From Flavobacterium sp. (lineage in GTDB: Bacteria > Bacteroidota > Bacteroidia > Flavobacteriales > Flavobacteriaceae), in assembly GCA_018401995.1 (NCBI GenBank), contig JAGYJR010000007.1, positions 48,251-112,250 of the forward strand: a stretch of 64,000 nucleotides of DNA. Reading direction: 5' to 3'. Numbering within the stretch: position 1 is the stretch's first letter; each line of letters opens with the position of its first letter. The notes under the pieces were generated by a model. That model saw only the letters and a list, made by a program, of their open reading frames with translations, did no database searches and was not told the DNA's origin. Positions 44,428-55,200 of the stretch are shown here, one piece after another. Position numbers and translations under genes: made by a program.

Positions 44428-46269
44428 TTATTTTCTATAAACCGAAACCTTTTTATCTAACGAAAGTCCGTCTTTAGTTTTTAGCGTAACAATATAAACG
44501 CCATCACTTAAGCCCGATGTAGCAACTTCAATTTGAGCATTTGTACCCAATTGTGTTTTACTAATAACACGTTTTCCAGTTACATCATACATTTCTAAAG
44601 CAACAATGTCTTTATTTAAAGTATTTACTACAGTTAACATACTATTACTATTGTTTTGGAAAACTTGTAAAGAAGCTATAACATCATCTGGAGTAGAAAG
44701 CGTATCGTTGAAATTTTTGAATGTAATTTCAAAACGCGTTTTATTATCTCCTGCTGGCAAAGTCATATCAAACATACCGTCTTTAATATCGTAATAGATA
44801 TCATTTTCTATATCATGAATATAAACCTTCTGTGTGTTATCAAATCCGTATAAAACATCAGCTACTTTTACTTTAAAATTAGTTTGCGCTTGACATCTGA
44901 AACCTACTGGGATTCGCTTATCAATGTCAAAATTGGTTATGTTAATCACATATTCAAAAGGTGAACCATCAACAATATAGTAAAACTCTGCAGCTTCACT
45001 TGATGGCAAACGCCCGTCAAAACCATAATCAAAGCCATCAGTAGCCGTAGGATCAAATCCTAACGAAGTTGGACGAACGCCACCATCGTTATACATAGCA
45101 TGAATACGCAATTGTGGAGCAAAACCTTTTTTAACTTGCGTGTAATCAATACCTGCTACATTAGGAATCTCTTCAAAATATTCAGAAGTTTCAACTGCAT
45201 TTGCATTTCTAGCAAACTCAGAGTTGTTAGCTGCACCTTCTCTTCTAAATACTCGGAATGAATTTCGCATAGCTACACTACCATTAGCAGTTCCTCGCAC
45301 CATAAAACCCTGACCTACTGGAGTAAACCTTCTTTCAAAAACAGTACCTGAACTCCCTAAATTGGTTTCATATCCTCCCGCACCATCAAAATTCCAAAAA
45401 GCTGCTGGTGTGTATCCACCTCCAGGGGTATAAGTACCATAACCTCCACTATAAGCATCGATAAAATGCGAATTTACTACTACTTGCTCCCAAAAATACG
45501 CTTGACCATTAATTACAGCTGCATTAGCAGGATCTAAAAGAAACGCATTTAAGTCGATAGCACTTGGGTAAGGATTACCCACCAAAGTATAGTTGTTTGC
45601 TGAAACTAAATTCGTAATAGTTCCATCATTAGGTTTTCCTCTAAAATCGTATCGTTGGGCACTACCAGAATTATTAGCAACTCCATCTCCAAAACTTCCT
45701 GATACTGGATTCGCTACGAAAACATCCGAACCCGAAGTTCCTTTCATGGTAAAACCAGAACCTGGAGCAATAGTATTGGCATTCCCTACAAAATTCCATT
45801 GTGCATAGGCATTGGAAGTAGTAAAGGTATAAATCCAACGTTGCGCAATAGCTAAAGGATTAGAAACACCATCTAAAGTGCCAAATGGCAAAATAGTAGC
45901 CGCAGTACTAGTTATTAAACCTGTTGGGCGATGCAATCTAGAAACACCAAAAGCACTGTTACCAGCACCTGCAGCAGGAACTCCTACAGGCGAACACCAA
46001 TAATTATACTGAAAATTATTTACCGTTCCTTCTTGAAAAACCGAAAGACTCCCTAAACCTGCATTAGACCCAGCTCCAGTAGTACCTTGCAATAATTGCG
46101 ATTGATTACGCAAAAACACATGACCATCCGTCGCTAGATTAACATCTTGTGTCACGTAAACAAACTCGTCGTTTACAAACACATAACTGTTTGGACTTAC
46201 ATACATTTGTGCTTGGGCAAACACAAAGCAACCAAAAGCCAAAAGCGAAAAGTGTATTTTTTTACTCAT
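44428..46269 (-). CDS. Large secreted surface protein with T9SS type A sorting domain
   Basis: A 613-residue protein with signal peptide (FGCFVFAQAQ). It carries the module also seen in the two large neighbours: YNYWCSPVG near residue 98, GSGFTMKG, GKPNDGTI, LVGNPYPSAIDLNAFLLDP and GQGFMVRG, MRNSFRVFRR. The last 80 residues are a T9SS type A tail (LEMYDVTGKRVISK, LSDGVYIVTLKTKDG), ending VYRK. It should be exported by type IX secretion and attached to or released from the surface. No enzymatic motif is visible. A TAAATTTG -7 box lies at 46297-46304 on the minus strand. Confidence 0.9.
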   Translation of the reverse strand: MSKKIHFSLLAFGCFVFAQAQMYVSPNSYVFVNDEFVYVTQDVNLATDGHVFLRNQSQLLQGTTGAGSNAGLGSLSVFQEGTVNNFQYNYWCSPVGVPAAGAGNSAFGVSRLHRPTGLITSTAATILPFGTLDGVSNPLAIAQRWIYTFTTSNAYAQWNFVGNANTIAPGSGFTMKGTSGSDVFVANPVSGSFGDGVANNSGSAQRYDFRGKPNDGTITNLVSANNYTLVGNPYPSAIDLNAFLLDPANAAVINGQAYFWEQVVVNSHFIDAYSGGYGTYTPGGGYTPAAFWNFDGAGGYETNLGSSGTVFERRFTPVGQGFMVRGTANGSVAMRNSFRVFRREGAANNSEFARNANAVETSEYFEEIPNVAGIDYTQVKKGFAPQLRIHAMYNDGGVRPTSLGFDPTATDGFDYGFDGRLPSSEAAEFYYIVDGSPFEYVINITNFDIDKRIPVGFRCQAQTNFKVKVADVLYGFDNTQKVYIHDIENDIYYDIKDGMFDMTLPAGDNKTRFEITFKNFNDTLSTPDDVIASLQVFQNNSNSMLTVVNTLNKDIVALEMYDVTGKRVISKTQLGTNAQIEVATSGLSDGVYIVTLKTKDGLSLDKKVSVYRK

Positions 46270-46779
46270 AATACTGGTTTTTCATTAACTATTTAACAAA
46301 TTTATAAAAAATAATTAGCAAAAAGAAGAAAAATACTAAAAATTTATCACTCTTTTTTTTCTTATTTTTAATAAATATTAGGCAAAATTACAATTTTCTT
46401 AACAAAATTTCACAATTTCTATTTTTTTATTCTAAAAATACATATCAAAAACTATACTTTTAGCTTTCCTTTAATAGAATTATAATTCCATTGGTTTTAA
46501 TTACGTAATAATTAACTTGTAGGTTTTAGATTAATGATAACTAATATAAGCCAATTCAATATTTAAAAAAATTATGACTCAATCTTATTAATATTTTGAA
46601 CATCATGTTACAATCCATCTGTAAAATTTAGTTATACTATTTATGCTAGCGCAGGTTAATACTAGTGCTTTTTTTAAGCCTAAACAGTCTCCTTTTATTT
46701 TAGCAAAAACTTACACTTTATCGGATTTTTTTGCATTAAATCTATTTTTTGACACGTAACACACAACAAAATAAAAAAT

Positions 46780-46801
46780 GTTAACAAAAAAAATTGTTAA
46801 C
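46780..46801. promoter_or_regulatory. Inverted repeat upstream of the broken surface-protein gene
   Basis: GTTAACAA / TTGTTAAC arms, perfect, separated by six A; it ends 4 bp before the -33 TTG. A possible operator, although short palindromes are easy to find in AT-rich DNA. Confidence 0.4.
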
Positions 46802-46805
46802 TCAA

Positions 46806-46835
46806 TTGTTTTATAAAGAAATTTTTTTATATTTG
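46806..46835 (+). promoter_or_regulatory. Promoter of the broken surface-protein gene
   Basis: TTG (46806-46808), exactly 19-bp spacer, TATATTTG (46828-46835), about 50 bp before the ATG. The palindrome TTACATAATAATGTAA lies directly downstream. Confidence 0.75.
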
Positions 46836-46885
46836 AATGTTACATAATAATGTAAAAACGAGTTTAAGCTTAAATTTCCCCTAAT

Positions 46886-49800
46886 ATGAAAGAAAATTAC
46901 TTAAAATTTAAAATCAAAACCTTTGGTTTTAACACTAAAAAAACCAACTTAACAGCTATTCTTATTTTAATGTTTGGTTTGTTTGGGATTACTAATACTT
47001 TTGGACAAACATTTGATTGCGACGACAACGTAGGTGGTGAATTGACTGTAGGAACAAGTTGCACATTTCAAACATGGGATTCAACCAATAATACCGACTA
47101 TTGGAATTCAGCTGCAGGATGTAACGCTGCAGACCTTGATGATGCATGGGGATGGTTTGATGCTATAAGTACATCAACAACAATTACTTATTCACCAGAT
47201 ACACGAGATGCAATTCTAACTTTATTTGAAGGAGCTTGCGCTACGACAATGACCGCTGTAGCTTGTGCTGATGCATTTGGCAATGGTGGTGATGAAACAA
47301 TAACATACGCAACAACTCCTGGGTTGAGGTATAGAGTCAGAATACAAAGATTTGGTAGCAACCTTAATATGACTGGTGATATTTGCGTACATTCACCACC
47401 ACCACCTCCAACTATAACAAGTTTAGGAGCGGCAAGTGGTTGTGTTGGATCATCATTAGTAATAAATGGTACAAACCTAACAGGAGCTACTGCTGTAACT
47501 ATTGGAGGAACAGCTGCGACAATAACAGGAAATACTGCTACAACAGTAACAGTAACTGTTGGTACAGGAACTACTGGTACGGCACAAGTTACTACACCTG
47601 GAGGTACTGCAACATCGGCTGCTACATTTACTGTTAATCCTTTCCCTGCAGCTATTGGCGGTGGTGCAGCAACAGTTTGTGTTGGCGGAACTACCCCTGC
47701 ATTTACTAATGCATCAGGTGGAGGAACATGGTCAATTACCAATGGAACAGGATCAGCTACCATAACCGCAGGTGGTGTAGTAACAGGTGTATCTGTTGGA
47801 ACTGCAACAGTTGTATATACCTTACCTACATCATGTAGCATATCAACACCAATAACAATAGTTACAACACCTAACATAACAACAAACCCAGTAAATTTCA
47901 CAACAAATACGGGCGGTGCTGCTTCATTTAGCGTTGTAGCAAACAATGGGCCCACCTCATATACCTGGGAAGTAAGCACAGATGGTGGTACAAACTGGAC
48001 AACAGTAACAAATGGTGGTGTATATAGTAATGCTACAACCGCTACTTTAAATATAACAGGAGCAACCGCTGACGGTTTATACAGAGCTTCTGCTACAAAT
48101 GCTTGTGGGTCTTCAGCTTTTTCAACTAGTGCTTTATTAACGGTTAGTAATGTTGTACTTGTATCAGGTTTAGGAACCAATAACGTAATTTGTGGAGAAA
48201 ATAGCATCTTAAGGGATCATGCAGGAACAGGAAATTATGCTAATAATAGAGATGACTGGTCTGCAATTAATGTAACCTCTGCAGCTGTAGTTACCTTAAC
48301 AGGTACATATGATACTGAAAATGGTTTTGATGGTATTATTCTATATGATGGTGTTGGGATTGGCGGTACAGTTTTAGCAGTATATACTGGTGTGGGAACT
48401 ATAAACTATACAGGAAATCCGGGCCAAACCATCACAGTGAGGTTTACATCTGACGTTTCAGCTACTAGACCCGGATTTGAAATCAATGTTTCATTCACAG
48501 GAGACTGCAATGCGCTCAGCAATCTCTACTGCAGTACCTACTGCTTTGTCCTTGACAGCAACGGGTACAGTTATTTCAGGCTCTTTTACACATGCAGTAC
48601 CACAGCCTGACAATTACTTGGTTGTAATTAGCACAAACCCTGTAGCTCCATCACCTGCAAATGGGACAAGTTATGCAATAGGAGCAACTGTAGGAGCAGG
48701 TTATACTGTTATTGCAAATGGTCCTGGAAATGCATTTTCTGCAACAGGCTTAGCCAATTCAACCACGTACTATATATATGTATTCTCTTTTAATAGTTTG
48801 TGCATAGGAGGTCCTTTATATTTAGGAAACTTAACGGCAACGTAACAACGGCTTCAGACCCATATTGTATTCCAACTTCAACAGTAAGTACTAGATACAT
48901 TGAAGATATTTCAACTGTAGGATATATAACTGATTTAAATAACATGGGTACTGGCAGGTCAATATCCGGTTATGCTGATTATACTGCTGCCCCACCGGTA
49001 ACACAAATACCTGGAGGTGGTGTAACAATAGATTACTTCTTACGAGTATCAAGACAATTTGTTAAAATATGGGTTGACTGGAATAATGATGGAACATTTA
49101 CAGATGCAGCACCAGAATTAGTATACACTTCTGGTGGTTTCCAAACTATTGCAGGAGCTGGAGGATTTGTAGTACCGCCTGCTACTTTACCAGGAAATTA
49201 CAGAATTAGAATTAGAACATTTGAAACTTCTCAAACATTTGGACCATGTGGTAATTTAGCAACAGGTGAAACTGAAGATTACAGACTTATAGTTGTAGCT
49301 GACTGTCCAGCTAAACCGAATGCTATATATGATGGTGATCGATGTGATGTAGGAACTGTAGTATTAGGTGTTGAAGGAACTCCTGGTTACAGAATTTAGA
49401 TTCTACGATTCTTTATATGGAGGTACACTTGTAGGAACAGAAGCTGCTGTCCCAGGAATAACTAACTGGACAACGCCTGCTTTAACTAACACCACAACCT
49501 ATTATGTAACTGCATTTAATGGGTCTTGTGAGTCTTGGTATAGAGAAGAAATTACTGCTAAAATTAATCCCGTTGCTAATATTGTTGTTACTCCATCTGT
49601 ACCTGATGTTTGTGGAGAAAACAACGTTGTTCAAATTTCTGCTGAGGTGACTTTGTTATTGACTTTTTAGTAAACGAAGATTTTGAAGGTGGTGGTTTTG
49701 GAGTTTTAAACAGAGTTAATGTTGCTGCAAATGTAGACACAATGGACAAATAGAGTGAGTCCTTACGTTCCAACTGGAGCCGTATGGAAACCTGCAATTA

Positions 49801-52074
49801 CCTCTAGAGCAATAGGAAATAGAGTTTGTTGTAGCTAATTCAGATTTTGTTTTAAATCCTAAAGACACACAAATACGAACTGCCAATTTAGATGCTACCG
49901 CTTATTCTGATTTATTTTTAAGTTTTAGACATTACTTTTCTTACTATCCAGGTGAACCTGTGCAGTTTAAGCTGGATGTAGACATTTCAACTGATGGCTG
50001 CAATATACTTCAAATCAGGTTTTGCAGGTCAATTTGTAAACGAGATTATTGACTTAAGGCTCATGCTGGTCAGCCAAGTTATGGTTAGTTCAGATCCATT
50101 TAGGCGGGGGTTCTATTGGTGATGGATGGTCACTTGACGACATTCAAATATAGCGGAACAAGCAAACACAACGTTTACTTGATGGTGTGGTCGCTGACGC
50201 GTTCATTGATGTCATGGTAATGACCTCACGTAGCAATCGGTAACAACGGTATTTACAATTAGCATCACCTTCATGGTCATTCACTGCAAATGCCACTTTA
50301 GGTAATGGTTGTCCAATTTCAGAATTTATCACCATTACCAATAGTACCAAATTATGGATTGGTGGAGTTAGTGATGATTGGTATGATCCTAATAACTGGG
50401 AACCAACAGGTGTTCCAGATATTAATACATGTATTTTTGTTTACAATGGTACATTTGATGCTGAAATTAACAATGTAGCTAATGACGCTTTTGGAAGAAC
50501 ATTAACTGTGAGACCAGGCGGAATCTTACAAATACAACCAGGAAACAATATAACAATCAATGAAACAGTTACGGTTGATGCTGGTGGAACATTTGACATT
50601 GAAAGTAGCGGAAGCTTAATTCAAAACTTAGATGTAGCTAATACAGGAACTATCACTATGAGAAGAAACGCAACTCTAAAAGCCTTAGATTACGTATATT
50701 GGTCTTCACCGGTTGCTAGTTTTGCCTCGAGTGCAATTCACCAGCCACACCTACCGGTTTAATATGGAAATGGGAACCAACTATAGCTAATGACGCATAT
50801 CTTTATTCAGGTGATTTTGGAAATTGGGTTAATGGTAACGAAGCAATGACATTAGGAAGAGGCTATATAGTAAGATCTCCAAATGGCTGGCCTGCAGCTC
50901 CATCTGTTTTCACAGCTAGCATTTTGTAGGTGTTCCAAACAATGGTACAATCAATAGAGCTATAACCAGAAGCACTTATACGGGTCCAGATTATGCGGGT
51001 CCAACAGCTACTCCAGTTACAGCAAATGACGACAACTGGAATTTACTAGGAAATCCATATCCATCAGCTATTAGTGCAGATGCTTTCTTAACAGCAAATG
51101 CAGCTCATATTAATGGTTTCATAGATTTATGGACACATGGAGTATCACCAGCAGCTATTGCGGATCCTTTCTATGAAGATTACCAATTGAATTATGATCC
51201 AAATGATTATTTGAGATACAATAGTTTAGGTGGAACACAATTTGGTTTTGATGGTTATATTGGTGCAGGACAAGGTTTCTTTGTTCTAATGAATGATGCT
51301 GGCGGTACAACAGAAAATGTGGTATTTAACAATACAATGCGTTCTAATACACACCGAAATGATCAATTCTACAGAACAAGTAACACAGTAACCAACAGTA
51401 CAGAACGCCATAGAATATGGTTAAAAATGGTTGCGCCTACTGGAGCATCATCTGATATGCTAGTCGGCTATGTTACTGGAGGCACAAACACGTTAGATAA
51501 CGCTTTCGATGCTATAAATAGAGGTGTTAAATCTAGATTTGAATTATATTCATTGAATGAGAATAATGGATTATCAATTCAAGGTAGAAGCTTACCATTT
51601 GATACTAACGACCAAATACCTTTAGGAATTGTTGTTCAACAAAATGGAATTCACACTATAGCAATTTCTGGCGTAGATGGTTTATTTACTGACAGCAACC
51701 AAAACATTTACTTAGAAGATTTGGTTTTAAATGTGACACACGATTTAAGAGCAGCTCCATATACCTTCACAGTATCGGAAGGACGTTATGAAAACCGTTT
51801 TGTTTTACGCTATACTAATGAAACTTTAGGAAATGATGATTTCATTACTAACAACAGTATAAAAGTTTACACAAACAATACGATTAATGTAACCGCTTCA
51901 AGCAACATTAAGACAGTAACGGTTTATGATGTTTTAGGAAGAACTTTAGGAACAGTTAACAACGTAAACAATACAGACGTATCGTTAAACGGAATTGCTA
52001 AAACTCAAAGTGCTCTAGTAGTGATTGTTGAATTAGAAAATGGCACAAAAACTACTCAGAAAGTAATTTTCTAA
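46886..52074 (+). pseudogene. Large multidomain T9SS type C cargo gene with about a dozen frameshifts
   Basis: Read as one gene of about 1,730 codons, paralogous at its 3' half to the next gene. 46886 to about 48510 is intact: signal peptide, a short N-terminal domain, an IPT/TIG-like domain (ITSLGAASGCVGSSLVING), Ig-like domains and a CUB-like domain ending FTGDC. Frame changes are needed near 48515, 48838, 49388, 49640, 49735, 49822, 50000, 50055, several between 50080 and 50260, then 50736 and 50922. Between them the protein reads on sensibly: a GEVED domain (GNLATGETEDYRLIV), an Ig-like domain, GDGWSLDDIQI, the YVYWSSPV module and an intact type C tail (51187-52074). Amino-acid conservation across the breaks favours very recent damage or sequence error over old decay. 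Confidence 0.8.
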
Positions 52075-52100
52075 AAAAAAATTATTAACATACTATTTCA

Positions 52101-52128
52101 AAAGCCCAGTATTTACTGGGCTTTTTGT
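52101..52128 (+). terminator. Terminator after the broken surface-protein gene
   Basis: AGCCCAGT / ACTGGGCT stem with short loop, then five T. Confidence 0.8.
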
Positions 52129-52201
52129 TTTAAAGTTATCAACATATTAAGATTGGGTTAACATTTGTTAGCTAAAATGCATTTTTTAACACAAAAAAAA
52201 A

Positions 52202-52209
52202 TATATTTG
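52202..52209 (+). promoter_or_regulatory. -7 box of the 1,718-residue surface-protein gene
   Basis: TATATTTG, 47 bp before the ATG; no TTG at the expected spacing. Confidence 0.5.
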
Positions 52210-52256
52210 TTAAATTATTACAACTATACAATTAATTAGCTATAAAGTTTTCTCGA

Positions 52257-55200
52257 ATGAAAAATTATTCCCCCTTTGCATTAAAAAAACTGGTTTTTTT
52301 GTTTTTTATTTTTTCAACTTTTTTGTCTTTTGGTCAAGGAACAAGTTGTGCTACTGCTGAAACTTTAGTAATTGATGGGGCATGTGACACTGCTACAAGT
52401 TTAACACAAACTATAAATACCGCAGTCTGCGGAGTCACAAACTGGAGGAGGATAGGTTATTATACTTTTACAGTTAGCTCTGGACCTCAGAATATAACTA
52501 TCACAGCTGACTCAGGAAATAGAAACCTTGTTCTGGGATTATTTTCAGGTACTTGTGGCACTCCTATTAACATTCAGTGTATGGATGCTAATACAATTAA
52601 TGGAGCTCAAACAGAAACAATAACAACAAATTTGGCTAACGGTACTTACATTATTGCAGTTGGAAACACAACAAACAATAATATGACTTTAAATAGCATA
52701 TGTGTAACTTCTGGCCCTTCAACAAACTTCACATGTGGAACAGCCACTCCTCTACCATGTGGAACGACAGCTTTGGCTGGAACAACAGTTGGTTCACCTG
52801 GAACACCAGCCCATGGAACGGGTTGTTCTATGTCGAATTATGGCGCTTGGTATACTTTTGTTGGTGACGGACAACAAACAACAATTTCAACAAATCCATC
52901 TTTTGATATTAAATTATCTGTTGCAACTGGAAGTTGCGGTGCGCTAACAAATATTGTATGTACTGATACTGCTCCCGAAACAGCCACTTTTACAACAACT
53001 AATGGCGTTACTTACTATGTTTATGTAGCACATTGGCTATCAGGAAGTACGACAACAGGAACATTTACTATATCAAGAACATGTACACCTGCACCTACAC
53101 CTCCATCAAATGATCTTTGTGCGAATGCAACACCTTTACCTTGTGGGACAACCAATCTTGCTGGAACTACTGTTAACACATCAAACACAGCCCATGGAAC
53201 GGGTTGTACCATGTCAAATTATGGTGTGTGGTATACTTTTGTTGGTGACGGACAACAAACTACCATCACAACAAACCCAGCTTTTGATATTAAATTATCT
53301 GTTGCTACAGGAAGTTGTGGATCATTAACAAATATTGCTTGTACTGATGCCTCCCCTGAAACTGCTACTTTTATTACAACAATTGGCGTTACCTATTATG
53401 TATATGTAGCACATTGGTTATCAGGGAGTTCTACCACAGGAACATTTACTATTTCAAGAACATGTGTTCCTGTTGTGTCACCACCAAATGACAATTGCTC
53501 TGGAGCAACTGCTTTAACAGTAAATCCTGATTTAAATTGTGGAACTGTAACGAGCGGAACGATAAATTTTGCTACTGATTCTGGTGTTACTGGAAGTGGT
53601 TGTGGAGGTACTGACGATGATGATGTTTGGTATAGCTTTGTGGCAACTTCAACTGTACATCACATAGAACTGTTAAATGTGTCAGGTAGCGTAACCGATA
53701 TGTATCATGCTGTTTATGGTGGAACGTGTGGAACTTTAGGAGCTGCAATTATATGTTCAGACCCAAACTCTAGTATTGTGTCAGGTTTAACTATTGGTAA
53801 CACCTATTATATACAAGTATATTCCTTTACAAGTACCGGAGGACAGAATACAACATTTGATATTTGTGTTGGAACACCTCCACCACCTCCTGCAAATGAT
53901 AATTGTTCAGGAGCAATAGCTTTGACTGTAAATCCAAGTATTTTTTGTACTGCAACAACAGCAGGAACCATAGCATCAGCAACTGACTCAGGAATCATTG
54001 GTAGTGGTTGTGGCGGAACAGACAACGATGACGTTTGGTACAGCTTCGTCGCTACAAATACAACTCATTACGTAAGTTTATTAAATGTAGCTGGAAGCAC
54101 AACAGACTTATACCACGCTGTTTACTCTGGCGCATCGGGTTGTGGAGCGCTTGGAGCTGCAATAATTTGTTCAGACCCTAATAATAGCACTTTAACTGGT
54201 TTAACTATAGGCCAAACATATTATGTTCAAGTATATTCTTGGGGTAGTACTTCTGGACAAACTAGTACTTTTGATATTTGTATTAGCTCGCCAGCACCTA
54301 TTCCAACAAATGATAATTGCAGTGGCGCGATATCGCTTACCGTTAATCCAGATTTATCATGCGGAAGTGTAACCGCTGGAACTGTTGCATCTGCAACTGA
54401 TTCTGGAATTACTGGTAGTGGCTGTGGTGGTACTGACGACGATGATGTTTGGTATAGTTTTGTAGCAACAAACACAACTCACCACATTAGTCTTTTAAAT
54501 GTTTCAGGAAGTACAACCGATATGTATCACGCAGTATATTCTGGCGCATCAGGATGTGGAAGCTTAGGAGCTGCATTAGTTTGTTCGGATGATGACAATA
54601 GTATTGTGACTGGTTTAACTGTTGGACAAACTTATTATGTTCAAGTGTATACTTGGACTAGCACAACAGGACAAACTAGTACTTTTAATATTTGTGTTGG
54701 AACTCCATGTAACGGCAATGGCCCAGGAACTGGTACTACAACACTAGGTTGCCCATCAGTAATTTCTGGTGGTTTAGGATTAAATGGTGCAGATCCAAAT
54801 CCTTTCGATTGTCTTGCTGCTTCGACTTGTGTAGATCTAGAAGCTACTTATTTAGACCTTGGAGACACTTCAACGTATACTGTTGAATCAATTCCTTATG
54901 CTCCACCTTATCAATTTAGTTGTTTAGCTAATGCAGTGAGTGTTAATACAGATGACGTTTGGTCACCTGCCATTTCTCTTCCTTTTGATTTTTGTTTCTT
55001 TGGAAATACATACAATCAATGTACAATTGGCTCTAACGGTGTACTTTCTTTTGATATGGCAAATGCAGGCACCGGAAGCGGATATTCATTTAGTAATAAC
55101 TTACCTAGCACTGTTGGAGCTTTGTTTGAAAACACAATTTATGGTGTTTATCATGATATTGATCCAGGAGCAGGAGGAGAAGTTGGTTGGGAATTAATTA

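Larger units (their letters stand above)
46270..46885. other. 616-bp intergenic region between divergent surface-protein genes
   Basis: Very AT-rich, no gene supported. The left end holds a -7 box for the leftward gene. The right end holds the inverted repeat GTTAACAA-N6-TTGTTAAC (46780-46801), the promoter at 46806-46835 and the palindrome TTACAT-N4-ATGTAA (46840-46855). I see nothing else. Confidence 0.6.

Noticed and set aside
47188..48207. A 339-codon open frame on the minus strand opposite the broken surface-protein gene
   Set aside because: It is antisense to a clear Ig/TIG/CUB-domain coding sequence; its Val/Thr/Pro-rich translation is the mirror of Thr/Gly/Asn-rich codons and has no signal peptide or domain.
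46886..52074. Programmed frameshifting as explanation of the broken surface gene
   Set aside because: The shifts go in both directions at about a dozen places without slippery heptamers followed by structure; damage or sequence error is simpler.
52725..54708. Regular tandem repeats that could suggest CRISPR or a satellite
   Set aside because: Units are about 400 bp, keep one reading frame and encode protein domains; there are no short identical repeats with unique spacers.
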